Source: Odontocerum albicorne (lineage: Eukaryota > Arthropoda > Insecta > Trichoptera > Odontoceridae). Taken from it: a stretch of DNA of 64,000 nt. The notes under the pieces are model-generated. The model searched no databases, was not told the DNA's origin, and was given only the letters and a program-made list of their open reading frames with translations. Location of the stretch: the NCBI GenBank assembly GCA_949825065.1, contig OX463849.1, forward strand, positions 40,763,852 through 40,827,851, written 5' to 3'. Numbering within the stretch: the stretch's first letter is position 1; each line of letters begins with the position of its first letter. This document shows, in pieces, positions 33,019 to 45,939 of the stretch. Both the position numbers and the translations under genes were made by a program.

Positions 33019-34363
33019 ACACTCTTAATTTTTTAAATTTATGAAATGTATTAAAAAAATATTATTCAGAAAGAAGGCATTTTTAACAAAATTTACATAC
33101 GATTACACACGAGTCTTCAATTTATATACGATTAAGATTACATTATATTGTAATTAAATTTGTTAGATTTTAAAATGCATCAACTCCCTATAATATTGAT
33201 CAAAATCGGCTCTCATATTCAAACTGCAGTTATTTTATTATAGCAATCTTACACCATTCCATATAAAAAAAAAATCATCGAAATGTGAGGCGCACTTCGA
33301 ACAGAAAGTGACTTATTTTTTATAACAGATAAAAATAACAGAACTTAAGAAAACATTATTATCAGAAGGATCGGAAACAAGTCACTAATTGAATATTCCG
33401 GGAATCGCAATAGCTTTTAACAGGACGATTTTTTTTGCTGATTTATCAGGTGCGCATCCCAACGCAGGAGGTATTTCTAAACTGATTCATTTAAGGCCGT
33501 TGCATTTTCGCATGAGCTGATGGGAGCGCAGGATAGTCGCTGTGATAGAGTCGTATCAGCGATCAGGGCGAGGAGGTCCCGCCAACGTTTGAGCGCGGAG
33601 CAAATTTACTACTACAAGATTCGAACATCCGATAGGAACAGCTAAGGAAGGTCGCCATTAGGGCCAAGATGAGTCCATGCGAGATAAATTCTCCATGGTT
33701 TCAAATTAATAATGTGCTTGTTTGCCCCCTTTAAATTCTGTTCTCCTGGTACTATATGGGAAATAAAGACTGAAACTAATTAGACATGTTTTTTTCTTAA
33801 TATTCGCTATTCATTAATTATTACATCAATTTCTTAAAGGAACAAAAATTCTTCTTCTCATACGTTTAAAATATATCCCAAGTGATGAATATCTCGTTCG
33901 GAGTCTCGGTCCAATGGTAGGACGCCTTACTCCTTCATCGGATAAGTGCTGACTTTTATGATATTTAATTGGATATTTTGGTTCTTTTTTAAGAGACGGG
34001 GAAGGATAGTTTTTTGAATTTTTGATGAATGATTATGAGAAATAATAAGAACGTTAAATACTTATATAAATGTGATGATATATAAATAATATTACATACG
34101 AATATACATAGAATTGTGGATGTGCGATGTCACACACGGTTATATATATATTAGATGGGTGTGAGTGAAAAATAATGGAGGCGAGATGATGGTGAGTAAA
34201 GCATAAAATGTTGTAAATATACGAGTATATAGGTATGTGGAGAGACGTGTGTAACTTTTAAAAAAATATTAATACATATATATGATAAATATGGGAGATA
34301 CGCGGTTGCCTATGGATGAAGGCTGTCGTCTGCCCGTGGAGGTGTCGGTGACGGTGTAGAGTA
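33019..34363. other. Stretch with one GC-richer patch, no recognised gene
   Basis: 33420-33770 is GC-richer than its surroundings and ends with an AATAAA (about 33762), which could be the 3' end of a transcript or of a retroelement repeat; no frame supports a protein. 33895-33950 (ggtccaatggtaggacg) is weakly like a SINE head. Confidence 0.35.
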
Positions 34364-34385
34364 GGGGGGGGGGGGGGGGGGGGGG
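34364..34385 (+). repeat. Homopolymer G run (22)
   Basis: An uninterrupted run of 22 G in AT-rich surroundings. Two diverged copies of a ggggttcagagtg.cgggg segment follow (34381-34435). Capable of G-quadruplex formation on this strand. Confidence 0.93.
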
Positions 34386-34559
34386 TTCAGAGTGACGGGG
34401 TCATTTGCAGTTGGGGGGGCGTTCAGAGTGGCGGGGACGTTAAAATATGTGTACTTTATTTCATTTTAAATTGTGACGTTCGATGTTTTATGTTATTGTT
34501 TGCATGTTTTATTGTTTGCATGTTTTCATTTTTATTATTTTTTTGTTTTAAAAACATAC

Positions 34560-35400
<841 letters not shown>

Positions 35401-36689
35401 TCCGAGAATTTACATTTATGATATTATCATTTCAACCCTTAAAATCTTCCCTAAAAATATACAACACATAGAAAACGAAAGGTTTGAATTGTTTTGGTTT
35501 CTTTACTGCTTTTTGGCATTTCGTTAAAAATGTTGAAACCTTTTAACTATAAATAAACTTTAATTTTCTTCATTTTGATTTTTGGAAGCCGAAAGTCGTC
35601 GTGACTTCTCTTGGAGTGATATTAAATCTTTTGATTTTATATTGCACCTTTTTTCGTATACTTTGGTAACAAATCTACATGTAACTTAAAAATGAGTATG
35701 CAATGCAGTACACAAACTTTGGCAGGATCATTCGTTAAATTAAAATGTTTAAACTCGATTTAATACTATGGTACTATGAAATTTGTAATACAGGTAAATT
35801 AGAGGCTGATATAAATTTCATCTAACGAATATAATATTTTTTTTAATGAAGTATTAATTAAGTCACAAATAATTTATTCATTATAAAATACTATGGTTCG
35901 ATTTCATAGTCTGATCTAAACACTAAATACTAAATCTTAATTATATTTTTTCTGAAAAAGTTAACATTCAATGTTAAATTTCGTACAAATTTGTCGTGGC
36001 TTCCTTAATAAATAAGAAAGTCGCGTGGTTACATTACTCTACTTTAAAATTTGGAGAGTATGATTTCTAATTTGGAATACAAAGCATGATATTTAAAGGT
36101 TAGAAATTAGTATTAGGTATTTAGGTCGGATTATGAATATGAGCCTTAGTTGGAGGAAGAAAAAATAGATACATTAGAGTGATTTATCTACAAAACAATA
36201 CAATATTTCACATTTCTAAAGGTAAATGACATTCATATAAAAATTATTTTCATCTTATGTAACATGACTTAAAATCACAATTTCTCATGTTTTATCTACA
36301 CATCAGTTATTCTAAGAATGGACATTCTCAAAACGTGATTGACAAAATTCTTCCTTATTGAAAAAATATTAAAAAAAAAGGAATGTAAACTAGGCTACTT
36401 ACTGGAAGTAACTGCTAACAATCTGACTAGCCTTCCTGCACCTCTGTTAGATTGTAATAATTTAGATATCTATGATTAGATGTATTACCAGTGTCATTGG
36501 TCTGATGGAAGGGAAACTCACTATTCATAATTGACCCTGTTTTATTTTAATACAAGATCTCACTTCATATGAATTTACAAAATGGTGGCACTTATAAAAT
36601 GTTAAAAATATATTCATGCAAGAGCGTACCTAGAGTAATGTTTTATAAGGAAACAGCATCACAAAAGTCACCTATTTATTTATTAGACT
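35401..36689. other. AT-rich stretch, nothing recognised
   Basis: Among the longest unannotated AT-rich stretches. No frame over 60 codons and no repeat relation noticed. Confidence 0.35.
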
Positions 36690-37225
36690 TCATTGTCTGT
36701 CCCGCCGCCCCTTAATATGTCGCCGAAAATCCAGCCCGATCACTGACTTCTGTTACACAAAATCACATATTGATTTTTGGAATTTCTAATTCATCACTCC
36801 TCTTTTTTCTTCACCTTTCTTCCTTAATGCACATGTTGGCAGACTCTGGAACTATTTACCAACTGCCATAAAATTCTCACCATTAGAGACTTGATATAGA
36901 GACTTACATCTCTCTTCAATTACGAAGTGTGTTTCTTCATAGCTTTCATTTTATTGTTTCCCCCTCCTTCCTTCTCCTTTCCAAGCCTTTGGTGACAGCT
37001 CAAAATATTTTGGTTAACTTGTTTTTCATTTAAATGTAATGTGTAACATTCATTTCATTTACTTTTAATGTGTTAAATTTATTTGAGAATATTTGTTTTT
37101 TATTTTATTCGCGTGTTGAAAAAAATAACGTTCTAGCCTTATATCCATTAACTGACACAAATCTGCGAGTCACTTGATTGGTTGGTTGAAAGAGATTACT
37201 AAATGGTAATTAACTTGCAATATGT
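36690..37225 (+). pseudogene. Old LINE-B relative
   Basis: Diverged homologue of LINE-B copies 1-2: ctgtcccgccgccccttaat matches the NCPATPSYL coding region; tgttggcagactctggaact matches VRLWNQL; then a C-rich section, cctttggtgacagctc, and a tail gttggttgaaagagattact, then taattaacttgcaat. Frames are broken throughout. Confidence 0.75.
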
Positions 37226-37299
37226 ATGCTTCATAACAAGGTATATGGCTCACATAGGACTGCTTTTGACAATAAATCTTCAATATTTTTATGTACAGT

Positions 37300-37760
37300 G
37301 GTGTACTAATGTTAACCTTGATGTATGGAAGCGAAACCTGGGAATCGAAAGGAAGGGATGAATAAATATGATAGAAATGCGTGTCTTATCTAGATTATCT
37401 GGTTTAACAATATTTGACAGGGTAAAAATGATTGTTAGATTTCAATATTGTATTATAATTACAATAAAAAAATAATAATTACAAGATGGTTCGACTACAT
37501 TAAGATAGCAAGATTCAAATATCTTACGAAATAAATATATTTTTCTGGAATGATTGTAGAGCGACGAAGGAGTAGACCGCTGAAAGATTAAAAGGAAATA
37601 GTAGAGGAAATATTAACTGAAGGCAAGATATGAAGTATGAGAACCAGGAGAGCGTGTATGACGAGATATATGGATGTGAACGTGGCGAGAGCTGTGTGCA
37701 TGGACATAGGCGTGGAGATCTGCTGTATCTGCCTACTCCAATGATTATGTGTGATTAAAT
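37300..37760 (+). pseudogene. RTE-type LINE remnant (LINE-A-like)
   Basis: ACLTLMYGSETWE-like reading at 37305-37345 (ttgatgtatggaagcgaaac), the atagaaatgcgtg segment, an insertion of AT-rich text, tggttcgactaca, then the Arg-rich agcgacgaaggagtagaccg and a terminus similar to the end of LINE-A. Many stops. Confidence 0.6.
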
Positions 37761-38333
37761 AGTTTTCTTTCAACGCGATTTTAAATTTCTAAAAGTATCC
37801 TTTCATAAAATAACTAGATACCATAAATGAATGTATTATATTTTTAGTACAAAGAGTTGTTAACATTTCGTCTTATTATTCATCCTTATATTGTGCGACC
37901 CCGAAATCATAAAGATGTAGAAAACCTTAGAATTAATCTTAAATTAAACGGGTGTCAAAAATAATAACTTCTTTTGTTAAAAAACATATTTAAATAAATT
38001 TCTTTTAAGATACGTCGACTGGCGCATTCATCTTGTCTTTTATTGTCATTTTAATAATAACATGCTTTTAAGATCTTGGGGAATTTTTATTTAACAAAAA
38101 AATTTGACCTGGTTATAATATTGTCACCATTAAGTGGTTAAAAATTGCTTTTTATTTTAACCCTTATGGTGTGATATGTCTTTTAAGTATTTTGTTAAGT
38201 TAAGAAATGGGATTAAAAGAAACGAATGTTTTCTTTATATAAATATTTTATTAAATCTTTTTGAAATGCAGGTAAAATAACTTGTTTAGATAACATAGAT
38301 TATACTTTAAAATTTGAATGTATACATATCACA
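37761..38333. other. AT-rich stretch, nothing recognised
   Basis: No gene or repeat family recognised. Confidence 0.3.
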
Positions 38334-38655
38334 CATAAAAAAGCTCTACCTTGTTAGAATTGAAACAGTTTACTTGTTAAATATGCGGGGAAGTACCCAA
38401 CATAATGGCCACTGCCTCTACATTACTATTATTACACTCTAGTAATTACATTTCAATTTCACACCGTTAAATTCCTATTAAGGTTATATAATACATAAAA
38501 AGCTCTACCTTTTTAGAATTGAAACAGTTTACTTGTTAAATATGCGGGGAAGTACCCAACATAATGGCCACTGCCTCTACATTACTATTATTACACTTTA
38601 GTAATAACATTTCAATTTCACACCGTTAAATTCCTATTAAGGTTATATAATGCAT
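38334..38655 (+). repeat. Tandem duplication of a 159-bp unit
   Basis: Units from 38334 and 38493 are nearly identical over 159 bases (for example atgcggggaagtacccaac in both), differing at only a few positions. Non-coding. The low divergence implies a recent event. Confidence 0.92.
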
Positions 38656-38719
38656 AAAAATCCTCCTTAAGGAGAGTTAATTCTGTCAACAGGCTATAAA
38701 ATCAGGCTTTTAAAATATT

Positions 38720-38975
38720 AATGTAACCTTGTAAAAGAATTTGTAAGGAAAACCGATTTTGATAATGTCTGGTTTGAGTATATATGTTTTAGTGCTCCAT
38801 TGACATTGTAGTTTATTGCTACTGACCGTTCGATACCCTTCTTCACTCTTCCATTATCTGAGAAAATACTACCCAAATAGCATAATCTCTCAACTTGTTC
38901 CAATATTTCACTGTTCTCACATACTCGTATATCGCATTTACTTTTCCTTTCACAGTTTTCTATCATCATGACATT
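38720..38975 (-). pseudogene. LINE-A, inverted 5' segment
   Basis: Minus-strand frame with MMIENCERKSKCDIRVCE, RLCYLGSIFSDNGRV, KKGIERSVAI, VNGALKHIYSNQ: the upstream part of the LINE-A C-terminal region, open over about 80 codons. It faces away from the continuing part at 38995. Confidence 0.82.
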
Positions 38976-38994
38976 AAATTTCGCAACAATGGAA

Positions 38995-39355
38995 TAAAGA
39001 GATAAGAGATAGCTGTGAACTAAAGTTAATGTGTTCAGTAAGATGAAGAATATAACTCTGAGATGGTTTGGGTATGTGTCATGAATGAATCAACGAAGAT
39101 AGGCTAAGAAAATCAGTTTATAGTGTAAATGTGAGTGGCACGTGTGAGACGAAGACCAAGAAAGTATGGTTGGATCAAGTGATTGATATTTTAAAAGATG
39201 AATACGTAGAATGTCAGAGAAATTTGAAATCGTAGGAGTTGTATGAGAACGTGTACGGATGTGGAAGATGCTAAGAATGTGTGGCAATATAGGAAAATCT
39301 GACACTCAGTCTTCTCTGCCTGCCCTGATAGGGAAAACGCGTGATTGTATGTATT
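38995..39355 (+). pseudogene. LINE-A, direct 3' segment
   Basis: Plus-strand continuation of LINE-A: ctgtgaactaaagttaatg (CELK..), ctgagatggtttgggtatg (LRWFGY), aaatgtgagtggcacg, aagtatggttggatcaagtg (VWLDQV), ggatgtggaagatgctaag, ending with the usual tcttctctgcctgccc terminus. Together with 38720-38975 it forms an inverted 5' plus direct 3' structure. Confidence 0.82.
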
Positions 39356-39664
39356 TGTAAGGAAATTAAGAACAATTCATATATGACTGTGTATACATTC
39401 TGTCAACGTGTATGAATCTTATTTACTCTAAGAATTTAGCTATTATATTGTAGTTTCTGAATTAGCATTTAGTGTTTTTGTTTTTTAAATACAGTTGTAA
39501 CCTAGTCAAGATAGTAACAGAAAATTCATTAAATACTCAAGTAGTCTATAACTTATATTGTGGAGAGTTTTCAAATAAAAACTGACGAGATTAAATCATT
39601 TTTGCTAGTTTGAGACTGAATATGTTAAATCACTTTTGGAAATCGAATCTTGTGTCTGAAAGCG

Positions 39665-39745
39665 TTCTTAGGCACCAGCGGGAATCGAAACCGCAACCTA
39701 TGAATTAGAATACTCTTGTCCCACTAACTAGGACACGGAGGTCAT
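39665..39745 (-). mobile_element. SINE-1 head (minus strand)
   Basis: The minus strand reads gacctccgtgtcctagttag, then B-box-like gcggtttcgattcccgctgg: a clear tRNA-like head. The body is missing or diverged. Confidence 0.7.
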
Positions 39746-39862
39746 TGGTTCGGTCATTATTGGACATCAAACCATTGTTTATTTTAAATGTAGATAACTC
39801 AGAGAACGATCCGTTTTTTTTTCGTTTTAATATTTTACAATTTCAATCATATACTATACACG

Positions 39863-39930
39863 ATAACCTCTGTGGCGTAGTTTGTACCACGCTTCACGTT
39901 TAAATTTTTACCCGAGGGTTGGTGCCCAAA
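39863..39930 (+). mobile_element. SINE-1 head
   Basis: ataacctctgtggcgtagtt start and gagggttggtgccca end in tRNA-like arrangement. The B box is degraded. Confidence 0.5.
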
Positions 39931-41167
39931 AAAATAAATAAAAAAGGGTCTTAGTATGGTAAAAGAGTTCGTCTGGTAACAATACTCACTAACGCTAAAC
40001 GTGTACTAGTGTATTTGTCTGTTTACTTGCAGAGTAGTATTTTCAACACATGTGATGATGAACCGCGAGTGTTTTGTCTACCCAGGTGGTTTAAAGCTCA
40101 ACGATTTATGAAAGAGCCGTAGATAATTTTGTCTCCCAGCCCCGCTCTTCAATATGTCCAAATAACTAATTCAGATGAGTTCAAGGAAACCATACGAATA
40201 ATATCAGATATCTGACAAAATTCGTCTTAAAGGAAATAATACATAAATATTCAGAGGAATGAAAAACATCAGAGATATGAAGGCATTATGTGCATCACAC
40301 ACGATGTCCACTAGGCACACGACAATAGAAGTCTGACACAGAATAAGTCTATTAACAAGGGATATAACGTTCAATATACAATAATAAAATTATAAAACTC
40401 GGTTGTGAAGAAGACCGCACGACAGGAAGTAGGCTCGTGTCGGAAGGACAAAGGTATCCTTTATGACTGGGCACCTGCGCGACTGCAGGACTTATGCGGT
40501 GATATATTTATATTAACTCATTATCTACTGTTAAGGGATTAACGTAATATTTAATCCAGTTGATGGACATATTAATATTTTATATAAGTTTTCTCCAAAC
40601 CGAAATAATATTATAACGGATTGCTTATCTTGATACGCGTGATGATCTTGATTTGTAGTCAATGAGTACAGACTCAGGAATGCGGATGTAAATCGATAAG
40701 TGGACCGTGGGTAAATAAATAATACAAGTCTTGACAGCTGAATGAATGACAATACTAATATGTTTATTTCTCGGCGTCCGAGGAATTTATACCAATGAGT
40801 AAATACATTCGCGATATATATCTGCCTTGCTCTAACGCATGGACTGGCGGTAGGTTAATTATTTATATTTGGAGATGGCTAGCCAATTTGCAGACGCTGT
40901 AAATAGTAAATATTGTCGTTGTTCGTAGTGTGTAACAATCATTGAATTCTTCATCGGTCATTGCCCCTGTATGTTTACTATCTGACAATAATTAATTTAA
41001 ATAATTGTGTTTAACAATTATTTATTTATTCATTCATTTAGGTAGGTATTCCTACAATATGTTTCAAAATTGATCTAATAAAAAAAATATATGCCCTAGG
41101 CGTTACAAATGAATGGTCTCAATAGAAATTAAAAAATGGAATAATATTTATCGATTCTTTCAACAAA
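39931..41167. other. Long stretch without a recognised gene
   Basis: A GC-richer patch at 40410-40500 (ggaagtaggctcgtgtcgga, gcacctgcgcgactgcagg) has no frame or repeat partner. Otherwise AT-rich. Confidence 0.35.
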
Positions 41168-42183
41168 TATTTTTATTTTTTTTTATTTTTTTATTATTAC
41201 ACATGACAAGAAATATACACAATTTGAGAAAAAACAACAGGTAATTTGATTTGGACATATAATTTTAATGGATCTGGGTTTGTTGCCTTTCATTTGTCGT
41301 ATCCCCAGTAAACTAGGCTTTTGCCTGTATCTCACTGAGGATATTTAGCATGAAAAAATAAATCGATACTTCTTTCCGATTTTTGATAACACAAAAAACC
41401 CCGTTGCACGCTCTCATCAACCTGACAAACAGTGACACTCAACTACAACTGGAAACACCCTGCGAAACTCAACTCCTCACACATTATCGCTCCAGAAAGA
41501 CCAAAAATATTCATCCCACAATATACTGCACACAATCATAAGAATAAAAATCAAAACAAATTCAAAACAAAAAAAAGAAAAACACACAGAAACACAAATA
41601 CAATAACAACCAAAATTACAACAATAATAAGAGACCCACACTCACGAGCTCACATAAATCCTTTCCACTCGTCATTCATCCTGAAAGCCCAAGTACTCAA
41701 AATCCTGTCGCAATAACAACCACGCTCCGATCGACTGTCTAAATGGTTTTCCTACCTTTACTTTTATTGAAGTCGGCACGCCATTGTATGTAATGGGAGC
41801 CAAATAAGCATATTGCCTTTGGGCAAAAGAGGTTTTAACTCTAGGGATGGTGAACATTTCATTAGTTGCCATGCGTGTCATGTGTGTCTGCTGAGTTTGC
41901 ATCTTCCCCTCCTCTCGATGGTAGTGCCAGAGAATGGATTTGAGATGTAAATTGGCTATGTTCAGGACCTGATACTCTCTGAAAAGCTCCGCCGTGGGAT
42001 ACCGAGCAGGAAGTTTATTGATTATTTTCACAATCAATTTTTGGGAAACCTGTAATATGTGTTTCTGGGTTAAGGTGCATCCCCCCCAAACTGATATACC
42101 GTAAGAAAGTGCTGACTGACATAAGGCGAAGTATATACTTTTAAGAATATTTTCACTGAGCACATTTCGAATCATACGGAATA
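41168..42183 (-). mobile_element. LINE-G copy 1 (Jockey/CR1-like), 5'-truncated
   Basis: The minus strand carries a C-terminal coding region (42175-41672), then a 3' UTR with gatacaggcaaaagcctagt, ggggatacgacaaatgaaag and ttacctgttgttttttctc, ending in a TAA/TAAA-rich tail at about 41205-41168. Just beyond the 5' boundary is a 13-bp hairpin (42196-42208 with 42219-42231). Confidence 0.87.
41672..42175 (-). pseudogene. LINE-G RT C-terminal region, open 167 codons
   Basis: C-terminal part of a Jockey/CR1-like non-LTR reverse transcriptase: KSIYFALCQSALSYGISVWG (the conserved LYY.L..S.L.YG..WG type block), LQVSQKLIVKIIN, ARYPTAELFREYQVLNI, LHLKSILWHYHRE, a MFTIPRVKTSFAQRQ stretch, ending LLRQDFEYLGFQDE-stop. 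Open throughout although 5'-truncated: the Met at 42175 is not a natural start. RT catalytic motifs are missing. The matching end at 28098-28141 confirms the true C-terminus. Confidence 0.82.
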
Positions 42184-42292
42184 TGTATCCTATGAATCAA
42201 TATTCATAATCATATGAATATGAATATTGATATGATTTGTTTACCATAAGTGTTTTCGTATTATATTTACCATAAGCGTTTCCACATTACAG

Positions 42293-42370
42293 TTGTGGCG
42301 CCGTGGTCTGACAGTTAGCATTCAAGCTAAGTAAGCGAGCGCCTCAAGTTCGCTCCTTGGCGGATTCACT
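42293..42370 (+). mobile_element. tRNA-like SINE head
   Basis: ggcgccgtggtctgacagtt and gcctcaagttcgctccttgg resemble A- and B-box regions; the body does not match SINE-1 clearly, so it may be another SINE family. Confidence 0.45.
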
Positions 42371-43029
42371 TCATGACGGGTTTAACTATTAGACCATTTA
42401 ACTTCTGAATTAATGTTTATTTCTGAATTATAGGCTGTTTATGATAAATTCTTATAGCGCTATTAAGCAATACGAAAAAAGCGCTATATTAAACTCGGTC
42501 TAATGAAAGGCGGCACCAAATTAAACGATGCGATAGTCATGCAAGTTTAGTTTCATTGCCATCGGGACATTAGGTTTGATTTGTAAATACTGCATTGTAG
42601 CAAATAGCAGAATTGCTTGCACTTAATAAGTCAATAGTCCTCCATCCACAGAATGGCTGATAATGATACTCGATTATGAGGGATTACTTATCGAAGCGTA
42701 CTCATAAATACTAATGCTGCCAAATTCAATTGTTTGCTAAGATTTCAAATATGAAACTATAGTCTGAACTCGGGTTAAGAAAAATATAATATAAACATAC
42801 CCCTTTCTTAATCCGAGTTTATGTATATGGAAAGAAAAATGATTAAAAACTTATAAAAAACCACTAATGTAACAAAAAATATTCTTTATATGACAATATA
42901 TAAATGTTTTTTTTTATTGGAAATATACAAAATCTTTTTTTAAATTGTAAATATAAAAAAACTGTTTATCAAATATATTCACACAATTAAGCCTTTTCCC
43001 TGTCCGAGTAGATAAAGAGGACAAAACGG
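42371..43029. other. AT-rich stretch, nothing recognised
   Basis: No gene or repeat family recognised. Confidence 0.3.
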
Positions 43030-43620
43030 CAACCTTTCTTATTAGGACATACTTTATTCGCTTCCCCCAAAGTCTAATATCTTTTCATAGAGTTTCATCC
43101 TGTTTCTATAACCCCTTAACTTTTGTTCTTTCAAAATTTCCTTGACTTGATTTAAATGTTATTTTCTCGGTATTTTTCTACCACAACTCTCACTCATATT
43201 TGCCCTGTAATTTTTTTCAGTTAATGTTTTATCACCTATCTGCTCAATACGTCCAAATCCTTTCAACGTTCTTATAATCCTCCTACTGAACAAAAACAGC
43301 CTTAAGCTTACATTAATTATTTATAATTCTTATTTACTAACAAATTGACACACCATATATTCTTCTCAGAGCAAGTTTTACTCGGTTACTTTCATAAAAA
43401 TTTCACGTCAATGTTTCCCTTCTATACTCCAATGTTAGCACCAAAACTTTGTTGTGAATCGCCATTTTGTCTCATTTTGACATTTCTTGGTTTGAGTATA
43501 TGCCTTTTAATGCTCCATTGACTTAGTTTCTTATGCAATTTGCCATTCAATAACCCTTTGCACATTTTCGTCATCTAAGAATATGTTTCCAAATAGCAGA
43601 ATTCTGCAAATATCATACAG
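43030..43620 (-). pseudogene. LINE-A copy, old and diverged
   Basis: The minus-strand order matches LINE-A: the gcagaattctgc...ggaaacatattc start, gtcaatggagcattaaaagg, cttggagtatagaagggaa (YS..), ctctgagaagaatata, ggatttggacgtattgagc, then the Arg-rich ccgagaaaataac and terminus near 43040. No frame survives. Confidence 0.7.
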
Positions 43621-44310
43621 TTATTAGAGATATTTGAAGAAAAAACAATAACAATTTATACTATATTTTTAAATCAGATCCTAAAAGTGTTTTCAAAACA
43701 AAAGCTCCCAAAGCACGATACTACCAGAGTGCACCGTTAGACTGTAACAATTAAATAATAGATTTATTTTGGCCAATAAACACTTCTTATCTCGATTTTT
43801 AAATTAAGCACGTATCTTTTAAGCTTTCTTTGTGTGAAAATCTTGTTTTTTTTCCAGTAAGAATAGTGTCTGATTTATAATCGATCATGATCGTAGTACA
43901 ATGAACATGACCGACTTCATGACAATGTGTTTATTTTCGACGCCATTGTGCTGTCATGAAAAGTCTTTTGTGTTGAGATAATTTTATTCCATAAACAGTA
44001 AGTTTCGCGTGAGATTTTAATCGACACAGACAGTCCAAAAAGATTTTTATTTTTTAGAATATATAGCCGTGAAATCGAAGATCACTCAAAATAATAGTTT
44101 AAATATACGTCTATGGTACGAAAAAAAAACGTTAAAAAACACTTGAAAAGTTTTGTTTGCCACATTTAAGTTTTCCATATATTACTCTTTTATTTTTCGA
44201 TTTGTTCCATAGTTATTTAAAATTTTTATTGGATTGTATGTGATCGTTTTTTTTTTCATTCAATTTTATTTGATGATAATATACCCAAAAAAGGCATAAA
44301 AGTTTAAACG
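43621..44310. other. AT-rich stretch, nothing recognised
   Basis: No gene or repeat family recognised. Confidence 0.3.
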
Positions 44311-44486
44311 AAGACCTCGAACGACTGTCTTTCAACCTGGGGGTTACGGATTCAATTGTCGTTGGTAGCCAAAAAATAAATAAAAATGAATCTTGCATAA
44401 TTTTTTTAAGGCTTCTTAAACATCTTTCTGATAAGTCGGAATATTCGTATATGGTAATTAACCCGCTACGTTGCATTATATACGAG
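44311..44486 (+). mobile_element. SINE-1 copy
   Basis: Head ending in B-box-like cggattcaattgtcgttgg; a taaggcttcttaaacatctt body; tail ctgataagtcggaatattcg then atggtaattaacccgctacg. Frames overlapping it are artefacts. Confidence 0.75.
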
Positions 44487-44904
44487 TATATCGAAACTGT
44501 AAGCTGAAAAGGAGACCTTTTCATAATTCACTGACATCAGATAACCAAAATCCAAAACAAATAAACGGAACTTTTTATATGATTTTTGTATGGTTGATTT
44601 ATTTTTATTTCCTCACATATTTTTCTGTTTATGTGTTTCAAAGTTATCAACATTTGATAACATTTTATTAATTTAATATAGTTAGTCTAACTTATTATCA
44701 TACATAAAGTTTAATTTGATTTATGAATACTAAACTTCATAACATATTTCTATCATTATAAGCTAATAAAATAAATATTGGGAATTTTAATTAAAAAAAT
44801 AATAAAAATTTTGATTCCGTTTTTTTCAATCATTCGTGTTTACGAAATAATGTTTATACGTGTTAAAAAGCATGGCAACATTATCTTTGGTCCCAGTAAT
44901 TAAG

Positions 44905-45040
44905 CCTTAGGGTTATGAACCACTGTAGTAAGCAAATCGCTTACAGTGCATGTGTTGCACTGTAAGAAAAATAATTTTGTACGTCAACAGACAACACTGG
45001 CACATGTCTAGTATGTTCATGCGAGCATTTACCCTTTTTC
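44905..45040 (+). repeat. Dispersed repeat F, copy 2
   Basis: cttagggttatgaaccactg, tagtaagcaaatcgc, caacagacaacactggcaca, tgtctagtatg align with copies 1 and 3. Confidence 0.6.
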
Positions 45041-45074
45041 ATCATTTTTTTGAAAGCCTATCTAAAAATGGAAA

Positions 45075-45130
45075 AAAGTCTATCCACCATAGAAAATCAG
45101 CATCTTACCAACTACGCCACGGAGGTCGTG
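45075..45130 (-). mobile_element. SINE-1 head fragment (minus strand)
   Basis: The minus strand reads gacctccgtggcgtagttgg, taagatgctgat: a SINE-1 A-box region only. Confidence 0.6.
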
Positions 45131-45193
45131 ATATATGCAGATTGAGAAATAGTCTCGAATAAATTTTTTATTAAAAGATTATGAACCGAAAGG

Positions 45194-45285
45194 TCGTGTA
45201 TGAAAAACCCATGTATCAAAAGACGATGTATCAAAAAACGATGTATCAAAAGACGACGTATCGAACCATGTATCAAAAGAATAAA
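45194..45285 (+). repeat. 16-bp tandem repeat (acgatgtatcaaaaga)
   Basis: About five imperfect units around gatgtatcaaaagac. Non-coding. Confidence 0.85.
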
Positions 45286-45939
45286 GATAGGAATTATTTA
45301 TTCACAGTAGTTTCGAATAGTCTTTATTAAAACATTGCACCTCCTGTCCATTTAGTAGTTCATGTTGGATACGTTTTCAAAATAAATATTTGAATTGTTT
45401 TAAAGTGTACAAGGAAGGCATGAGAATCAACAGGTGTCCGATTGAATTGTTTGTTAATGTTATATTTAGCAGCCGCCTAAAGGGAGGGGCGATTACGATA
45501 TAATATAAGTCGGTCTTCTTTGTCCATTGTTCCATCAGCTCCCTTAGAACAACGTTGTCAATTCATGTCACAACCGCTCAGGAGGCCTTATCAAGGACCT
45601 CCCTGGATATCAAAGTAACGGTATCCTGAAACAATAGCTGTTCTGATGAAAAGTATCATTATGAACAGAAGATGACGGCAAGTTTTATTTCAATCGGAAT
45701 TAGTTTCGGTAATGATCTCTTTGATGTAGAGCGGCTTGTTTGAAATTGATACCCGATGTTGCATCCTTTATTAAGAGGATTTCCTAGTTATGTACGTGCA
45801 TAGGTTAAGAAAAATATATTAAGGCATTGTTTTGATGTGTTTAAACATTAAAAAGAGTTTAAAACTGCCGCCGTCTGAAAAAAAATAAAAGAAAGGGATA
45901 ATCAAAAACTGTTTCAGGTATTTTAAGTTCCTTCTTTCT
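45286..45939. other. Stretch with a GC-richer patch
   Basis: 45470-45620 (gccgcctaaagggagggg, ctcaggaggccttatcaagg) is GC-richer and could derive from an unrecognised element or gene; no long frame. Confidence 0.3.

Noticed and set aside
41432..41716. 94-codon plus-strand frame with a near twin at 28159-28395 (minus)
   Set aside because: Both lie antisense in the LINE-G 3' UTR, so the similarity is due to repeat copies and not to a conserved gene.
45194..45285. CRISPR-like array
   Set aside because: The 16-bp units are directly adjacent without spacers, and the context is eukaryotic; a simple tandem repeat.
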